NCBI GenBank assembly: GCA_900764925.1
Contig: CAAFPW010000067.1
Span: 8,813-72,812, forward strand
Origin: Fusobacteriaceae bacterium
GTDB taxonomy: Bacteria; Fusobacteriota; Fusobacteriia; Fusobacteriales; Fusobacteriaceae
Reading direction: 5' to 3'
DNA length: 64,000 bases
Below, in pieces: positions 35,471-43,916 of the stretch. The stretch's first letter is position 1. The number at the start of each line of letters is the position of its first letter. The notes under the pieces are model-generated. The model was not told the origin of the DNA, made no database searches, and saw nothing but the letters and a program-made list of their open reading frames with translations. The position numbers were made by a program, and so were the translations under genes.

Positions 35471-38146
35471 ATGATAGGAGATATTTTTAAGAAGATTTTT
35501 GGAACTAAAAATGATAGAGAGGTAAAAAGAATAAGAAAAATTGTTGCAGCTATCAACTCTTTAGAACCAGATTTTGAAAAATTAACAGATGAACAATTAA
35601 GAGAGAAAACAGCAATATTTAAAGAGAGATTAGCTAATGGGGAAACTTTAGATGATATTATGGTAGAGGCATTTGCTACTGTAAGAGAGGCATCAAAAAG
35701 GGTTTTAGGGATGAGACATTATGATGTACAGCTAATTGGAGGAGTTGTACTTCATGAAGGTAAGATTACAGAGATGAAAACAGGGGAAGGAAAAACTTTA
35801 GTGGCTACTTGTCCTGTATATTTGAACGCTCTTTCTGGAAAAGGAGTACATGTAATAACAGTAAATGATTACCTAGCAGCTAGAGATAGAGAGATGATGG
35901 GAAGACTTTACTCATTCTTAGGACTTACATCTGGAGTTATTTTAAATGGAATTCCAACTCAAGCAAGAAAAGAAGCATACAATTCAGATATTACATATGG
36001 AACTAACTCAGAGTTTGGATTTGACTATTTAAGAGATAACATGGTGGGATCACTTGAAGAGAAAGTACAAAGAGAGCTTAACTACTGTATCGTAGACGAG
36101 GTGGACTCGATCCTTATAGATGAGGCAAGAACACCACTTATAATATCTGGAGCAGCAGAAGACTCAACAAAATGGTATCAAATATTCTATCAAGTAGTGT
36201 CTATGTTAAATAGAAGCTATGAGACAGAAGTTATAAAAGATCCTAAAATGAAAAAGGAGTTACCAGTTGAAAAGTTTGGAGATTATGAAGTAGATGAAAA
36301 AGCTAAGAATATAGTTTTAACTGAGAAGGGAATAGCAAAAGTAGAAAAGTTCTTAAAAATAGAAAATCTATATGCTCCTGAAAATGTAGAATTAACTCAC
36401 TACTTAAATCAAGCTTTAAAAGCTAAAGAGTTATTTAAAAGAGATAGAGATTACCTTGTAAGAGAGGGACAAGTAATAATCATAGATGAGTTTACAGGAA
36501 GAGCTATGGAGGGTAGAAGATACTCTGATGGACTTCACCAAGCAATAGAAGCTAAAGAAGGAGTAAACATAGCTGGAGAGAACCAAACTCTTGCATCAAT
36601 CACATTACAAAACTATTTCAGAATGTATAATAAATTATCTGGAATGACAGGTACAGCAGAAACAGAGGCAGCAGAGTTTGTGCATACATATGGATTACAA
36701 ATAGTTGTTATACCAACAAATAAACCTGTACAAAGAAAAGATCATGCTGACTTAGTTTATAAGACACGTAAAGAGAAGATAGAAGCTATTATAAAAAGAA
36801 TAGAGGAGTTACATGCTAAGGGACAACCTGTACTTGTTGGAACTATCTCTATTAAAAGTTCAGAGGAGTTATCTGAATTATTAAAAGCAAGAGGAATAAA
36901 GCACAATGTATTAAATGCTAAATATCACGCTAAAGAGGCTGAGATAGTAGCACAAGCAGGTAGATTTGGAGCAGTAACTATTGCTACAAATATGGCAGGT
37001 AGAGGTACAGATATTATGCTTGGAGGAAATCCTGAATTCCTAGCAGTAGAAGAAGTTGGAAGCAGAGAAGCTGAAAACTATAGTGAAGTATTGAAAAAAT
37101 ATGAAGCTCAATGTAAAGAAGAGGGAGAAAAGGTAAAAGAGATAGGTGGACTTTTCATCCTTGGTACTGAAAGACATGAATCAAGAAGAATAGATAATCA
37201 GCTTAGAGGAAGAGCAGGAAGACAAGGAGATCCAGGAGAGTCAGAGTTTTATCTATCTCTTGAAGATGATTTAATGAGATTATTTGGATCAGATAGAGTA
37301 AAAACTGTAATGGAAAAACTAGGACTTCCAGAAGGGGAACCTATAACTCACCCAATGATAAATAAAGCAATAGCTAATGCTCAAACTAAGATAGAATCAA
37401 GAAACTTTGGAATAAGAAAAAATCTACTTGAATATGACGATGTAATGAATAAACAGAGAACGGCTATCTATGAAAGTAGAAATGAAGCTATGTCTAAAGA
37501 GGACTTAAAAGATAGTATTCTTAAGATGTTACATGAAACAGTTTATACTCAAATAGCGAAGAGATTTGTAGGAGAGTATAAAGAGGATTGGGATATGGCA
37601 GGGCTTGCTGAATACCTAAGAGATACATATGGATATGTTGTAGAGGATTTAAGTGAGTATAAATCTATGAGTATAGAGGATTATAGTAAAAAAATATATG
37701 AGGCTATATGTGCTCAATATGATGAAAAAGAAGCTAAAGTTGGAAGAGAGTTAATGAGAAGACTTGAAAAATATATTCTATTTGAAGTAATAGATTCAAG
37801 ATGGAGAGAGCACTTAAAAGCTTTAGATGGATTAAAAGAGGGAATCTATTTGAGAGCTTATGGACAAAAAAATCCTGTAATTGAGTATAAGTTAATCTCT
37901 GGAGAGCTTTATGAACATATGGTTGAAACTATAAAAGAGCAAACTACATCATTCCTATTTAAAGTGATAATTAAACATCACGAAGAGGAAGAGATGCCAG
38001 TAAAAAATAATCAAGAGAATATAGAAGAGTACACTTCTGCTGATGAGAATGGAGAGGAAAAAATAGAGAGTAAAGAACTTGCACCTGATTCTCCATGTCC
38101 TTGTGGAAGTGGAAAAAAATATAAAAACTGTTGTGGCAGAGTATAG
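35471..38146 (+). CDS. secA: Preprotein translocase ATPase SecA
   Basis: An 891-residue SecA with Walker A MKTGEGKTL, Walker B region DEVDSILIDEARTPL, the NBD2 motifs (GRAGRQGDPG) and a C-terminal zinc site CPCGSGKKYKNCCG, which binds SecB or ribosomes. It drives export through SecYEG. I start at MIGDIFKKIFG (35471) behind GAGGAAC; a longer frame lacks a ribosome site. Confidence 0.98.
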   Translation: MIGDIFKKIFGTKNDREVKRIRKIVAAINSLEPDFEKLTDEQLREKTAIFKERLANGETLDDIMVEAFATVREASKRVLGMRHYDVQLIGGVVLHEGKITEMKTGEGKTLVATCPVYLNALSGKGVHVITVNDYLAARDREMMGRLYSFLGLTSGVILNGIPTQARKEAYNSDITYGTNSEFGFDYLRDNMVGSLEEKVQRELNYCIVDEVDSILIDEARTPLIISGAAEDSTKWYQIFYQVVSMLNRSYETEVIKDPKMKKELPVEKFGDYEVDEKAKNIVLTEKGIAKVEKFLKIENLYAPENVELTHYLNQALKAKELFKRDRDYLVREGQVIIIDEFTGRAMEGRRYSDGLHQAIEAKEGVNIAGENQTLASITLQNYFRMYNKLSGMTGTAETEAAEFVHTYGLQIVVIPTNKPVQRKDHADLVYKTRKEKIEAIIKRIEELHAKGQPVLVGTISIKSSEELSELLKARGIKHNVLNAKYHAKEAEIVAQAGRFGAVTIATNMAGRGTDIMLGGNPEFLAVEEVGSREAENYSEVLKKYEAQCKEEGEKVKEIGGLFILGTERHESRRIDNQLRGRAGRQGDPGESEFYLSLEDDLMRLFGSDRVKTVMEKLGLPEGEPITHPMINKAIANAQTKIESRNFGIRKNLLEYDDVMNKQRTAIYESRNEAMSKEDLKDSILKMLHETVYTQIAKRFVGEYKEDWDMAGLAEYLRDTYGYVVEDLSEYKSMSIEDYSKKIYEAICAQYDEKEAKVGRELMRRLEKYILFEVIDSRWREHLKALDGLKEGIYLRAYGQKNPVIEYKLISGELYEHMVETIKEQTTSFLFKVIIKHHEEEEMPVKNNQENIEEYTSADENGEEKIESKELAPDSPCPCGSGKKYKNCCGRV

Positions 38147-38158
38147 GAGGGTAGTATA

Positions 38159-38899
38159 ATGAAAAAAATAGTGGTAGGAATATGTGCTGTAATACTACTT
38201 GCATCATGTAGTTCTTTAGATAAAGGAACTTCTTTAGAGCAAAAGTATTCTATAACAAAGGAATCTGCAAAAGAATGGGATAAGACAATCATCAAAGTTG
38301 TAGAGGGAGAATCTTTAATAGAAGATTGGTATGGAAATGAAAATCCAATTATCTACTTAAGAAAAACTGGAAAGATGAGTGAAAAGGATTTTAATTTCTT
38401 AACTTCACTTGAGAAAAAAGATGCAACTACTATAACTGATGAAGAGTATGAAGAGTTCTTAGATTTAGTTGCTAAATATAATAAAAAATTACCAAGAAAA
38501 TTTTATCTTTCTGATGAGAATTTAAAAAATCCTAAAGGGCTTGTAGATAGAATGGTTAGAGAGTCATTTGTAAAGATGGAAACTCCATCTAGCCACATAA
38601 AAAATGTGGTAGCAACTCCTGAAGAATGGGAAGAGATAGTAGCTTTTTCTCAACAAAATGATCTATCAGAAAAAGATACAAAAAAACTTAGAAAGCTTTT
38701 GAATAAATTTATAAAAAGAGATGAGTTTTACAATGAGAGAGCTTGGTACAATAGAGAGATCTCTGATAGAGTAGTGGAGATTACAAATATAGATGCAAAG
38801 GAAAATATAACATCTTTAGAAAAAAATAATGTAAATGCTAAAGCTTTATATATTGCATATCCAGAGTATTTTTCTAATTTAGAAAAATGGGACAACTAA
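38159..38899 (+). CDS. Hypothetical lipoprotein
   Basis: A 246-residue protein with a lipobox, LLASCSS (lipid cysteine about C18). The mature part is charged and helical and matches no family I know. It begins 12 bases after secA with GGAGGG before the ATG, so it is probably co-transcribed with secA. It is anchored in the periplasmic face of a membrane. The function is unknown. Confidence 0.8.
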   Translation: MKKIVVGICAVILLASCSSLDKGTSLEQKYSITKESAKEWDKTIIKVVEGESLIEDWYGNENPIIYLRKTGKMSEKDFNFLTSLEKKDATTITDEEYEEFLDLVAKYNKKLPRKFYLSDENLKNPKGLVDRMVRESFVKMETPSSHIKNVVATPEEWEEIVAFSQQNDLSEKDTKKLRKLLNKFIKRDEFYNERAWYNREISDRVVEITNIDAKENITSLEKNNVNAKALYIAYPEYFSNLEKWDN

Positions 38900-38914
38900 A
38901 AATAGCTTAGATCA

Positions 38915-38956
38915 AGGGGGCTGTTGTATTCCAAACTTGCAACACCCTCTGTTTTT
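38915..38956 (+). terminator. Terminator after the lipoprotein gene
   Basis: AGGGGGCTGTTG pairs imperfectly with CAACACCCTCT, then TTTTT. It resembles the terminator at 29143-29180. Confidence 0.7.
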
Positions 38957-38969
38957 ATAAGGAGAAAAA

Positions 38970-39800
38970 ATGGAAGTAGATATGCATATTCATAGTATAG
39001 AATCTGATGGAACTTATACTCCTGAAGAGATTATATTAAGAGCTATGAAAAATAATGTAGTAGCACTTGCTATTACAGATCACGATACTGTTGCAGGAGT
39101 GAAAAGAGGGAGAGAGGTAGCTCAAAAATTTCAAATGGAATTTATAGAGGGGATAGAAGTTTCTTGTAATGAAGAGGACTTGGAAGTTCATGTATTAGGG
39201 TACTATCTCAACCTTGAAGATGAAGAATTTTTAGCTGAACTAAGAGAATTAGAAGAAGCTAGGGATAAAAGAAATAGAAAAATAATAGAAAAATTTGAAA
39301 AAATTGGTATAATAATAGATATAGAGGAGTTAAAATCCTTTGCTCCTGGAAATATTATCAGTAGACTCCATTTTGCTAACTATCTTTTAGAAAAAGGAAT
39401 AGTTTTAAGTAAAAATGAAGCCTTTGATAAATATCTAGGAAAACATGGAATAGCTTATGTACCAAAAGAAAATTTTCCTCCTGAGAGAGCTGTAAAGATG
39501 ATAAAGAAAAATGGTGGCTTTGTTTCTTTAGCACACCCTAAACTTATAACTTTAAATGATGAAAAATTAAATGATCTGATTATGAGATTAAAAGAGTGTG
39601 GATTAGATGCTTTAGAGTCACAATATAGCTCTTTTTCTAAAAGTGAGAAACAAAAATATAAAAAACTAGCTAAAAAGTATGGACTTTTAATCACTGGTGG
39701 TTCAGATTTTCATGGAGGAAATAGAGAGGGTGTGGATATTGGAGATGCAGGTTTAGAATATTCACAACTAGAAGCAATAAAGAAAAAATTAAATAAATAA
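38970..39800 (+). CDS. PHP-domain phosphoesterase (YciV/RNase AM type)
   Basis: A 276-residue PHP protein: metal ligands in DMHIHSIESDG, ITDHDT, EGIEVSC, and the C-terminal GGSDFHG. The insert of about 60 residues and the overall order match the YciV family, which removes phosphate from 3',5'-nucleoside bisphosphates and trims RNA 5' ends. It is followed by hldD with 13 bases between. Confidence 0.85.
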   Translation: MEVDMHIHSIESDGTYTPEEIILRAMKNNVVALAITDHDTVAGVKRGREVAQKFQMEFIEGIEVSCNEEDLEVHVLGYYLNLEDEEFLAELRELEEARDKRNRKIIEKFEKIGIIIDIEELKSFAPGNIISRLHFANYLLEKGIVLSKNEAFDKYLGKHGIAYVPKENFPPERAVKMIKKNGGFVSLAHPKLITLNDEKLNDLIMRLKECGLDALESQYSSFSKSEKQKYKKLAKKYGLLITGGSDFHGGNREGVDIGDAGLEYSQLEAIKKKLNK

Positions 39801-39813
39801 AGGAGGAGATAAA

Positions 39814-40812
39814 ATGATAATTGTAACAGGTGCAGCTGGTATGATTGGAAGTGCAGTGGTATGGAAATTGAATGAGATGGGAAGAAATGATATCATTGTT
39901 GTAGATAAATTGAGAACAGAGGAGAAATGGCTAAATCTTAGAAAGAGAGATTATGCTGACTGGGTAGATAGAGATAATCTTTTTAATTGGTTATCTAATC
40001 CAGCAAATGCTGAAAAGATAACTGGAGTAGTACATATGGGAGCTTGTTCAGCTACTACTGAAAGAGATGGAGATTTCTTGATGGAGAATAACTATGGATA
40101 TAGCAAGAAGTTATGGGAGTTCTGTTCAAATAGACAGATACCATATGTATATGCTTCATCAGCTGCTACTTATGGGGCTGGAGAATTAGGATACAATGAT
40201 GATGTAACTCCTGAAGAGTTAAAAAAATTACAACCTTTGAATAAATATGGATATTCTAAAAAAATATTTGATGATTGGGCATTTAAACAAAGTGTAACTC
40301 CAAAACAATGGTGTGGACTTAAATTCTTCAATGTTTACGGACCACAAGAGTACCATAAAGGAAGAATGGCTTCAATGGTTTTCCATACATTTAATCAATA
40401 TAAAGAAAATGGTGGAGTAAAACTATTTAAATCTTATAAAGAGGGATTTAAAGATGGAGAGCAACTGAGAGACTTTGTATACCTAAAGGATGTAGTAGAT
40501 GTAATCTATTATCTATTAACTAATAAAGTTGAATCTGGTGTATATAATATTGGAACTGGAGAAGCAAGAAGTTTCTTAGATCTATCTATGGCAACTATGA
40601 GAGCTGCTTCTAACAATCCAGAGTTAAAACAAGAAGATGTAATTGAATTTATTCCTATGCCAGAAGATTTAAGAGGAAGATATCAATATTTTACTCAAGC
40701 TAGTATGGAAAAATTAAAAAGAGCTGGATATACTAAGAAATTTACTTCACTAGAAGAGGGAGTAAAAGATTATGTTCAAAATTATCTAGCAAAAGAAGAT
40801 TCATATCTATAG
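39814..40812 (+). CDS. hldD: ADP-glyceromanno-heptose 6-epimerase
   Basis: A 332-residue SDR epimerase: NADP site TGAAGMIGSAV, the conserved MGACSATTERDGDFLMENNY, and the catalytic tyrosine/lysine pair in NKYGYSKK. It makes ADP-L-glycero-D-manno-heptose for the LPS inner core. This is direct evidence of an LPS-bearing Gram-negative envelope. It leads into uppP with a 12-base gap. Confidence 0.95.
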   Translation: MIIVTGAAGMIGSAVVWKLNEMGRNDIIVVDKLRTEEKWLNLRKRDYADWVDRDNLFNWLSNPANAEKITGVVHMGACSATTERDGDFLMENNYGYSKKLWEFCSNRQIPYVYASSAATYGAGELGYNDDVTPEELKKLQPLNKYGYSKKIFDDWAFKQSVTPKQWCGLKFFNVYGPQEYHKGRMASMVFHTFNQYKENGGVKLFKSYKEGFKDGEQLRDFVYLKDVVDVIYYLLTNKVESGVYNIGTGEARSFLDLSMATMRAASNNPELKQEDVIEFIPMPEDLRGRYQYFTQASMEKLKRAGYTKKFTSLEEGVKDYVQNYLAKEDSYL

Positions 40813-40824
40813 GGTGATAAGTAG

Positions 40825-41634
40825 ATGAATCTGTTTTTAATAGTTATCATTCTTGGAATAGTAGAGGGAATGACAGAATTTTTACCTGTGAGTAGTACAG
40901 GACATATGATTTTAGTAGAAAACTTTATAGGAAATGGAGTTTTCTCTAAAAACTTTATGGATAGTTTTTTAATAATTGTTCAATTAGGAGCAATTTTAGC
41001 TGTAGTTATATACTTTTGGAATGATCTAACTCCCTTTGTTAAAGAGAGAGAGAAACTAATATCAAGAGTGAGACTGTGGTTGAAGGTTATAATAGGAGTA
41101 TTGCCAGCAGCAGTGATTGGATTTCTATTAGATGATTATATATCAGAATATTTTATGGGAAATGTTTTTGTTGTTGCAACAACTCTTATTTTCTTTGGAA
41201 TAATTTTGATTATTATAGAAAAATACTATAGAACAGAGGGGAAAATAGATAGTTTTGGAAAATTAAGCTACAAATTAGCCTTTGTTATAGGTTTCTTCCA
41301 ATGCTTGGCAATGATACCTGGAACTTCAAGATCGGGAGCTACAATTATAGGAAGTTTACTTTTGGGACTTTCAAGAGGAGTAGCCACAGAGTTTTCCTTT
41401 TTCTTAGCTATTCCTACAATGTTTGGAGCAACTCTATTGAAACTTATAAAAAATGGAGTAAGTTTTACTACTCAAGAGTGGCAACTTATAGGAGTAGGAA
41501 GTCTAGTTTCTTTCATAGTTGCTTATCTTGTGATAAAATGGTTTATGAGTTATATAAAAAAGAGAGATTTTGTATTCTTTGGAGTATATAGAATAATCTT
41601 AGGAATTTTAGTGTTGTTAATTTTATATTTTTAG
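40825..41634 (+). CDS. uppP: Undecaprenyl-diphosphate phosphatase
   Basis: A 269-residue integral membrane enzyme of the BacA family with both catalytic motifs, EGMTEFLPVSSTGH and PGTSRSGATI. It recycles undecaprenyl diphosphate to the monophosphate for peptidoglycan and LPS assembly and confers bacitracin tolerance. It is the last gene of the PHP-hldD-uppP run. Confidence 0.96.
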   Translation: MNLFLIVIILGIVEGMTEFLPVSSTGHMILVENFIGNGVFSKNFMDSFLIIVQLGAILAVVIYFWNDLTPFVKEREKLISRVRLWLKVIIGVLPAAVIGFLLDDYISEYFMGNVFVVATTLIFFGIILIIIEKYYRTEGKIDSFGKLSYKLAFVIGFFQCLAMIPGTSRSGATIIGSLLLGLSRGVATEFSFFLAIPTMFGATLLKLIKNGVSFTTQEWQLIGVGSLVSFIVAYLVIKWFMSYIKKRDFVFFGVYRIILGILVLLILYF

Positions 41635-41640
41635 ATAAAA

Positions 41641-41699
41641 AAAGAAGAAAAATTTAATTAATCTTTCGAAAGGAAGATATTTATAAATTTTTCTTCTTT
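41641..41699. terminator. Large two-tier bidirectional terminator
   Basis: Outer arms AAAGAAGAAAAATTTA (41641-41656) and TAAATTTTTCTTCTTT (41684-41699) pair perfectly over 16 bp. Inside, ATCTTTC-GAAA-GGAAGAT (41661-41678) forms a second stem capped by a GNRA tetraloop. It lies between converging uppP and proA. Confidence 0.85.
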
Positions 41700-41705
41700 A
41701 TTATT

Positions 41706-42953
41706 TTACTCTCTTACTTGACCATTTCCCATAATTACATACTTAGTAGTAGTCAACTCTTTTAATCCCATAGGACCTCTAGCGTGAAGTTTTTGAGTAC
41801 TGATACCTATCTCAGCACCAAAACCAAATTGTCCACCATCTGTAAATCTAGTAGAAGCATTTACATACACAGCAGCAGCATCTACCTCATTTAAAAATCT
41901 TTGAGCGTTTGAATAATTTTCTGTGATTATACATTCAGAGTGTTTAGTTCCATATTTTGTAATATGTTTTATTACCTCATCTAAATCTTCTACTACTTTA
42001 ATAGCAACAATATAGTCTTCATACTCAGTAGCCCAATCCTCTTCAGTGGCAGGAATAGAGTTAGGAATATATTTTCTAACTATTTCATCTCCTCTAATCT
42101 CTACATTTCTAGCAATTAACTCTTCACCAAGCTTAGGTAAAACATCTTCAGCACGATTTTTATGGATAAGAAGTGTTTCAACAGCATTGCATACTCCAGG
42201 TCTTTGAGTTTTAGCGTTTATTATTATATTGATAGTATCCTCTAACTTTCCACTCTCATCTACAAAAATATGACAGTTTCCTATTCCAGTTTGAATACAT
42301 GGGATACTACTATTTTCTATAACTGTATTGATAAGTCTAGCACTTCCTCTTGGTATTAATACATCTATATATTGATGAGCTTTCATAAGTTTGTTAGCAG
42401 TTTCATGGCTAGTATCTTCTAAAATTTGGACAGCATTCTCATTTATTCCACAAGTTTTTAATACCTCTTTAAAGATATTAACTATTACAATATTAGTGTT
42501 GATAGCTTCTTTTCCTCCTCTTAAAATAACAGCATTACCACTTTTTAAGCAAAGTCCAAAAGCATCAGCTGTAACGTTAGGACGAGATTCGAAAATTATA
42601 GCAATAACCCCTAGAGGAACTCTTTTTTGTTGAATGATAAGTCCATTTGGTAAAGTTTTACCATATACAAATTCTCCTACTGGATCATTTAAAGAAGCGA
42701 TCTGTTTAAGACCATCAGCCATATCTTCAACTCTTTTTTCAGTGAGAGTAAGTCTATCTATAAAGGCTTTTTTTACACCAGCTTCTTTAGCATTTTCTAC
42801 ATCTTTTTTATTTATCTCTAATATTTTGTTACAATTATCTAAAAGAGCTTGAGCTGAAAGTAAAAGTATCTCATTTTTTACTTTGGTAGATAATTGTGCT
42901 ATCTGTATTTCAGCCTCTTTAGCTGCCATACCTAGTTTTTCTATATATTCCAT
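41706..42953 (-). CDS. proA: Gamma-glutamyl phosphate reductase
   Basis: A 415-residue aldehyde-dehydrogenase-fold enzyme. VCNAVETLLIH contains the catalytic cysteine and QFGFGAEIGISTQKLHARGPMGL is the C-terminal signature. It reduces glutamyl-5-phosphate to the semialdehyde in proline synthesis. It follows proB with 11 bases between, so it is a proBA operon. Confidence 0.97.
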   Translation of the reverse strand: MEYIEKLGMAAKEAEIQIAQLSTKVKNEILLLSAQALLDNCNKILEINKKDVENAKEAGVKKAFIDRLTLTEKRVEDMADGLKQIASLNDPVGEFVYGKTLPNGLIIQQKRVPLGVIAIIFESRPNVTADAFGLCLKSGNAVILRGGKEAINTNIVIVNIFKEVLKTCGINENAVQILEDTSHETANKLMKAHQYIDVLIPRGSARLINTVIENSSIPCIQTGIGNCHIFVDESGKLEDTINIIINAKTQRPGVCNAVETLLIHKNRAEDVLPKLGEELIARNVEIRGDEIVRKYIPNSIPATEEDWATEYEDYIVAIKVVEDLDEVIKHITKYGTKHSECIITENYSNAQRFLNEVDAAAVYVNASTRFTDGGQFGFGAEIGISTQKLHARGPMGLKELTTTKYVIMGNGQVRE

Positions 42954-42964
42954 AAAGTAACCTC

Positions 42965-43768
42965 CTATTTTTTACAGTCAAAAACTGTTCCTATATCTTT
43001 CCCAGTAATAAGCTCTTCTATATAGGCAGGATTAGAACCATCTAATATCGCCATTATAACTTCGCCATCATAACACTCTCTTGCAGCTAGGAGTTTAGTT
43101 TCCATTCCACCTACACTAAATTCACTACCCTTTTCTCCACCCATAGCAAGAACATCATCAGTTACTTTCTCTACATATGGTATTCTTTTAGCCTCAGGAT
43201 GAGTCTTAGGATTAGAATCATAAAGAGCATCTATATCAGTAAGGATAATCAATAGATCTGCTTTTAAAAGTGTGGCAACACTAGCTGAAAGTCTATCGTT
43301 ATCACTGAACTCTATTTCAAAAGTTGATATTGTATCATTGGCATTTATTATAGGTATAACTCCAAAATCTAATAAAGTTTCTAATGTGTTGTTAGTATTA
43401 GTTTTTCTCTCTCCCTCTTTAAAATCATCTTTAGTAAGAAGAATTTGAGCAACTCTTTGATTATATTCTCCCATAAAGTTTTTATAGATGTGCATAAGTT
43501 CAGCTTGTCCCACAGCAGCAGCAGCTTGTTTCTCTCTGATAAGAGTAGGTCTTTTTTCAAAGTTTAAGCTTTTAGAACCAACACCAATAGCACCAGAAGT
43601 AACTAGTATAACATCTCTACCTTGATTTCTAAGATCAGATAGTATCCAAGCTAATCTATTCATTAGATTAAAATTTAAGTTCCCATTGGGGTATGTAAGA
43701 GTAGAAGTTCCTACTTTTATAACAATTCTTTTTGAGTTCTTAATCTGTTCTCTAATCTCTTTATTCAT
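42965..43768 (-). CDS. proB: Glutamate 5-kinase, PUA-less form
   Basis: A 267-residue amino-acid kinase domain (VIKVGTSTLT, VTSGAIGVG, INANDTIS, SVGGMETKLLAA). E. coli ProB is about 367 residues with a C-terminal PUA domain; that domain is absent here and the frame ends naturally, so this is a short natural form. It starts proline synthesis from glutamate. Feedback control by proline lies in the kinase domain and may persist. Confidence 0.96.
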   Translation of the reverse strand: MNKEIREQIKNSKRIVIKVGTSTLTYPNGNLNFNLMNRLAWILSDLRNQGRDVILVTSGAIGVGSKSLNFEKRPTLIREKQAAAAVGQAELMHIYKNFMGEYNQRVAQILLTKDDFKEGERKTNTNNTLETLLDFGVIPIINANDTISTFEIEFSDNDRLSASVATLLKADLLIILTDIDALYDSNPKTHPEAKRIPYVEKVTDDVLAMGGEKGSEFSVGGMETKLLAARECYDGEVIMAILDGSNPAYIEELITGKDIGTVFDCKK

Positions 43769-43916
43769 AATTGATCACCTTAAAATTATTGATAATATAT
43801 ATTATACATGTAAAATCATATTTTTAGTATCTTTTTTTGAAAAAAATAGATTTTTTTTTGCAAATTTTGTAAAATATATTTAATGAAACTAAGATATCTA
43901 TGGGAGGTAAAGTTAT

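Noticed and set aside
41301..41591. A 96-codon frame inside uppP, same strand
   Set aside because: Shadow of the real gene; lacks a start context and has implausible amino-acid content.
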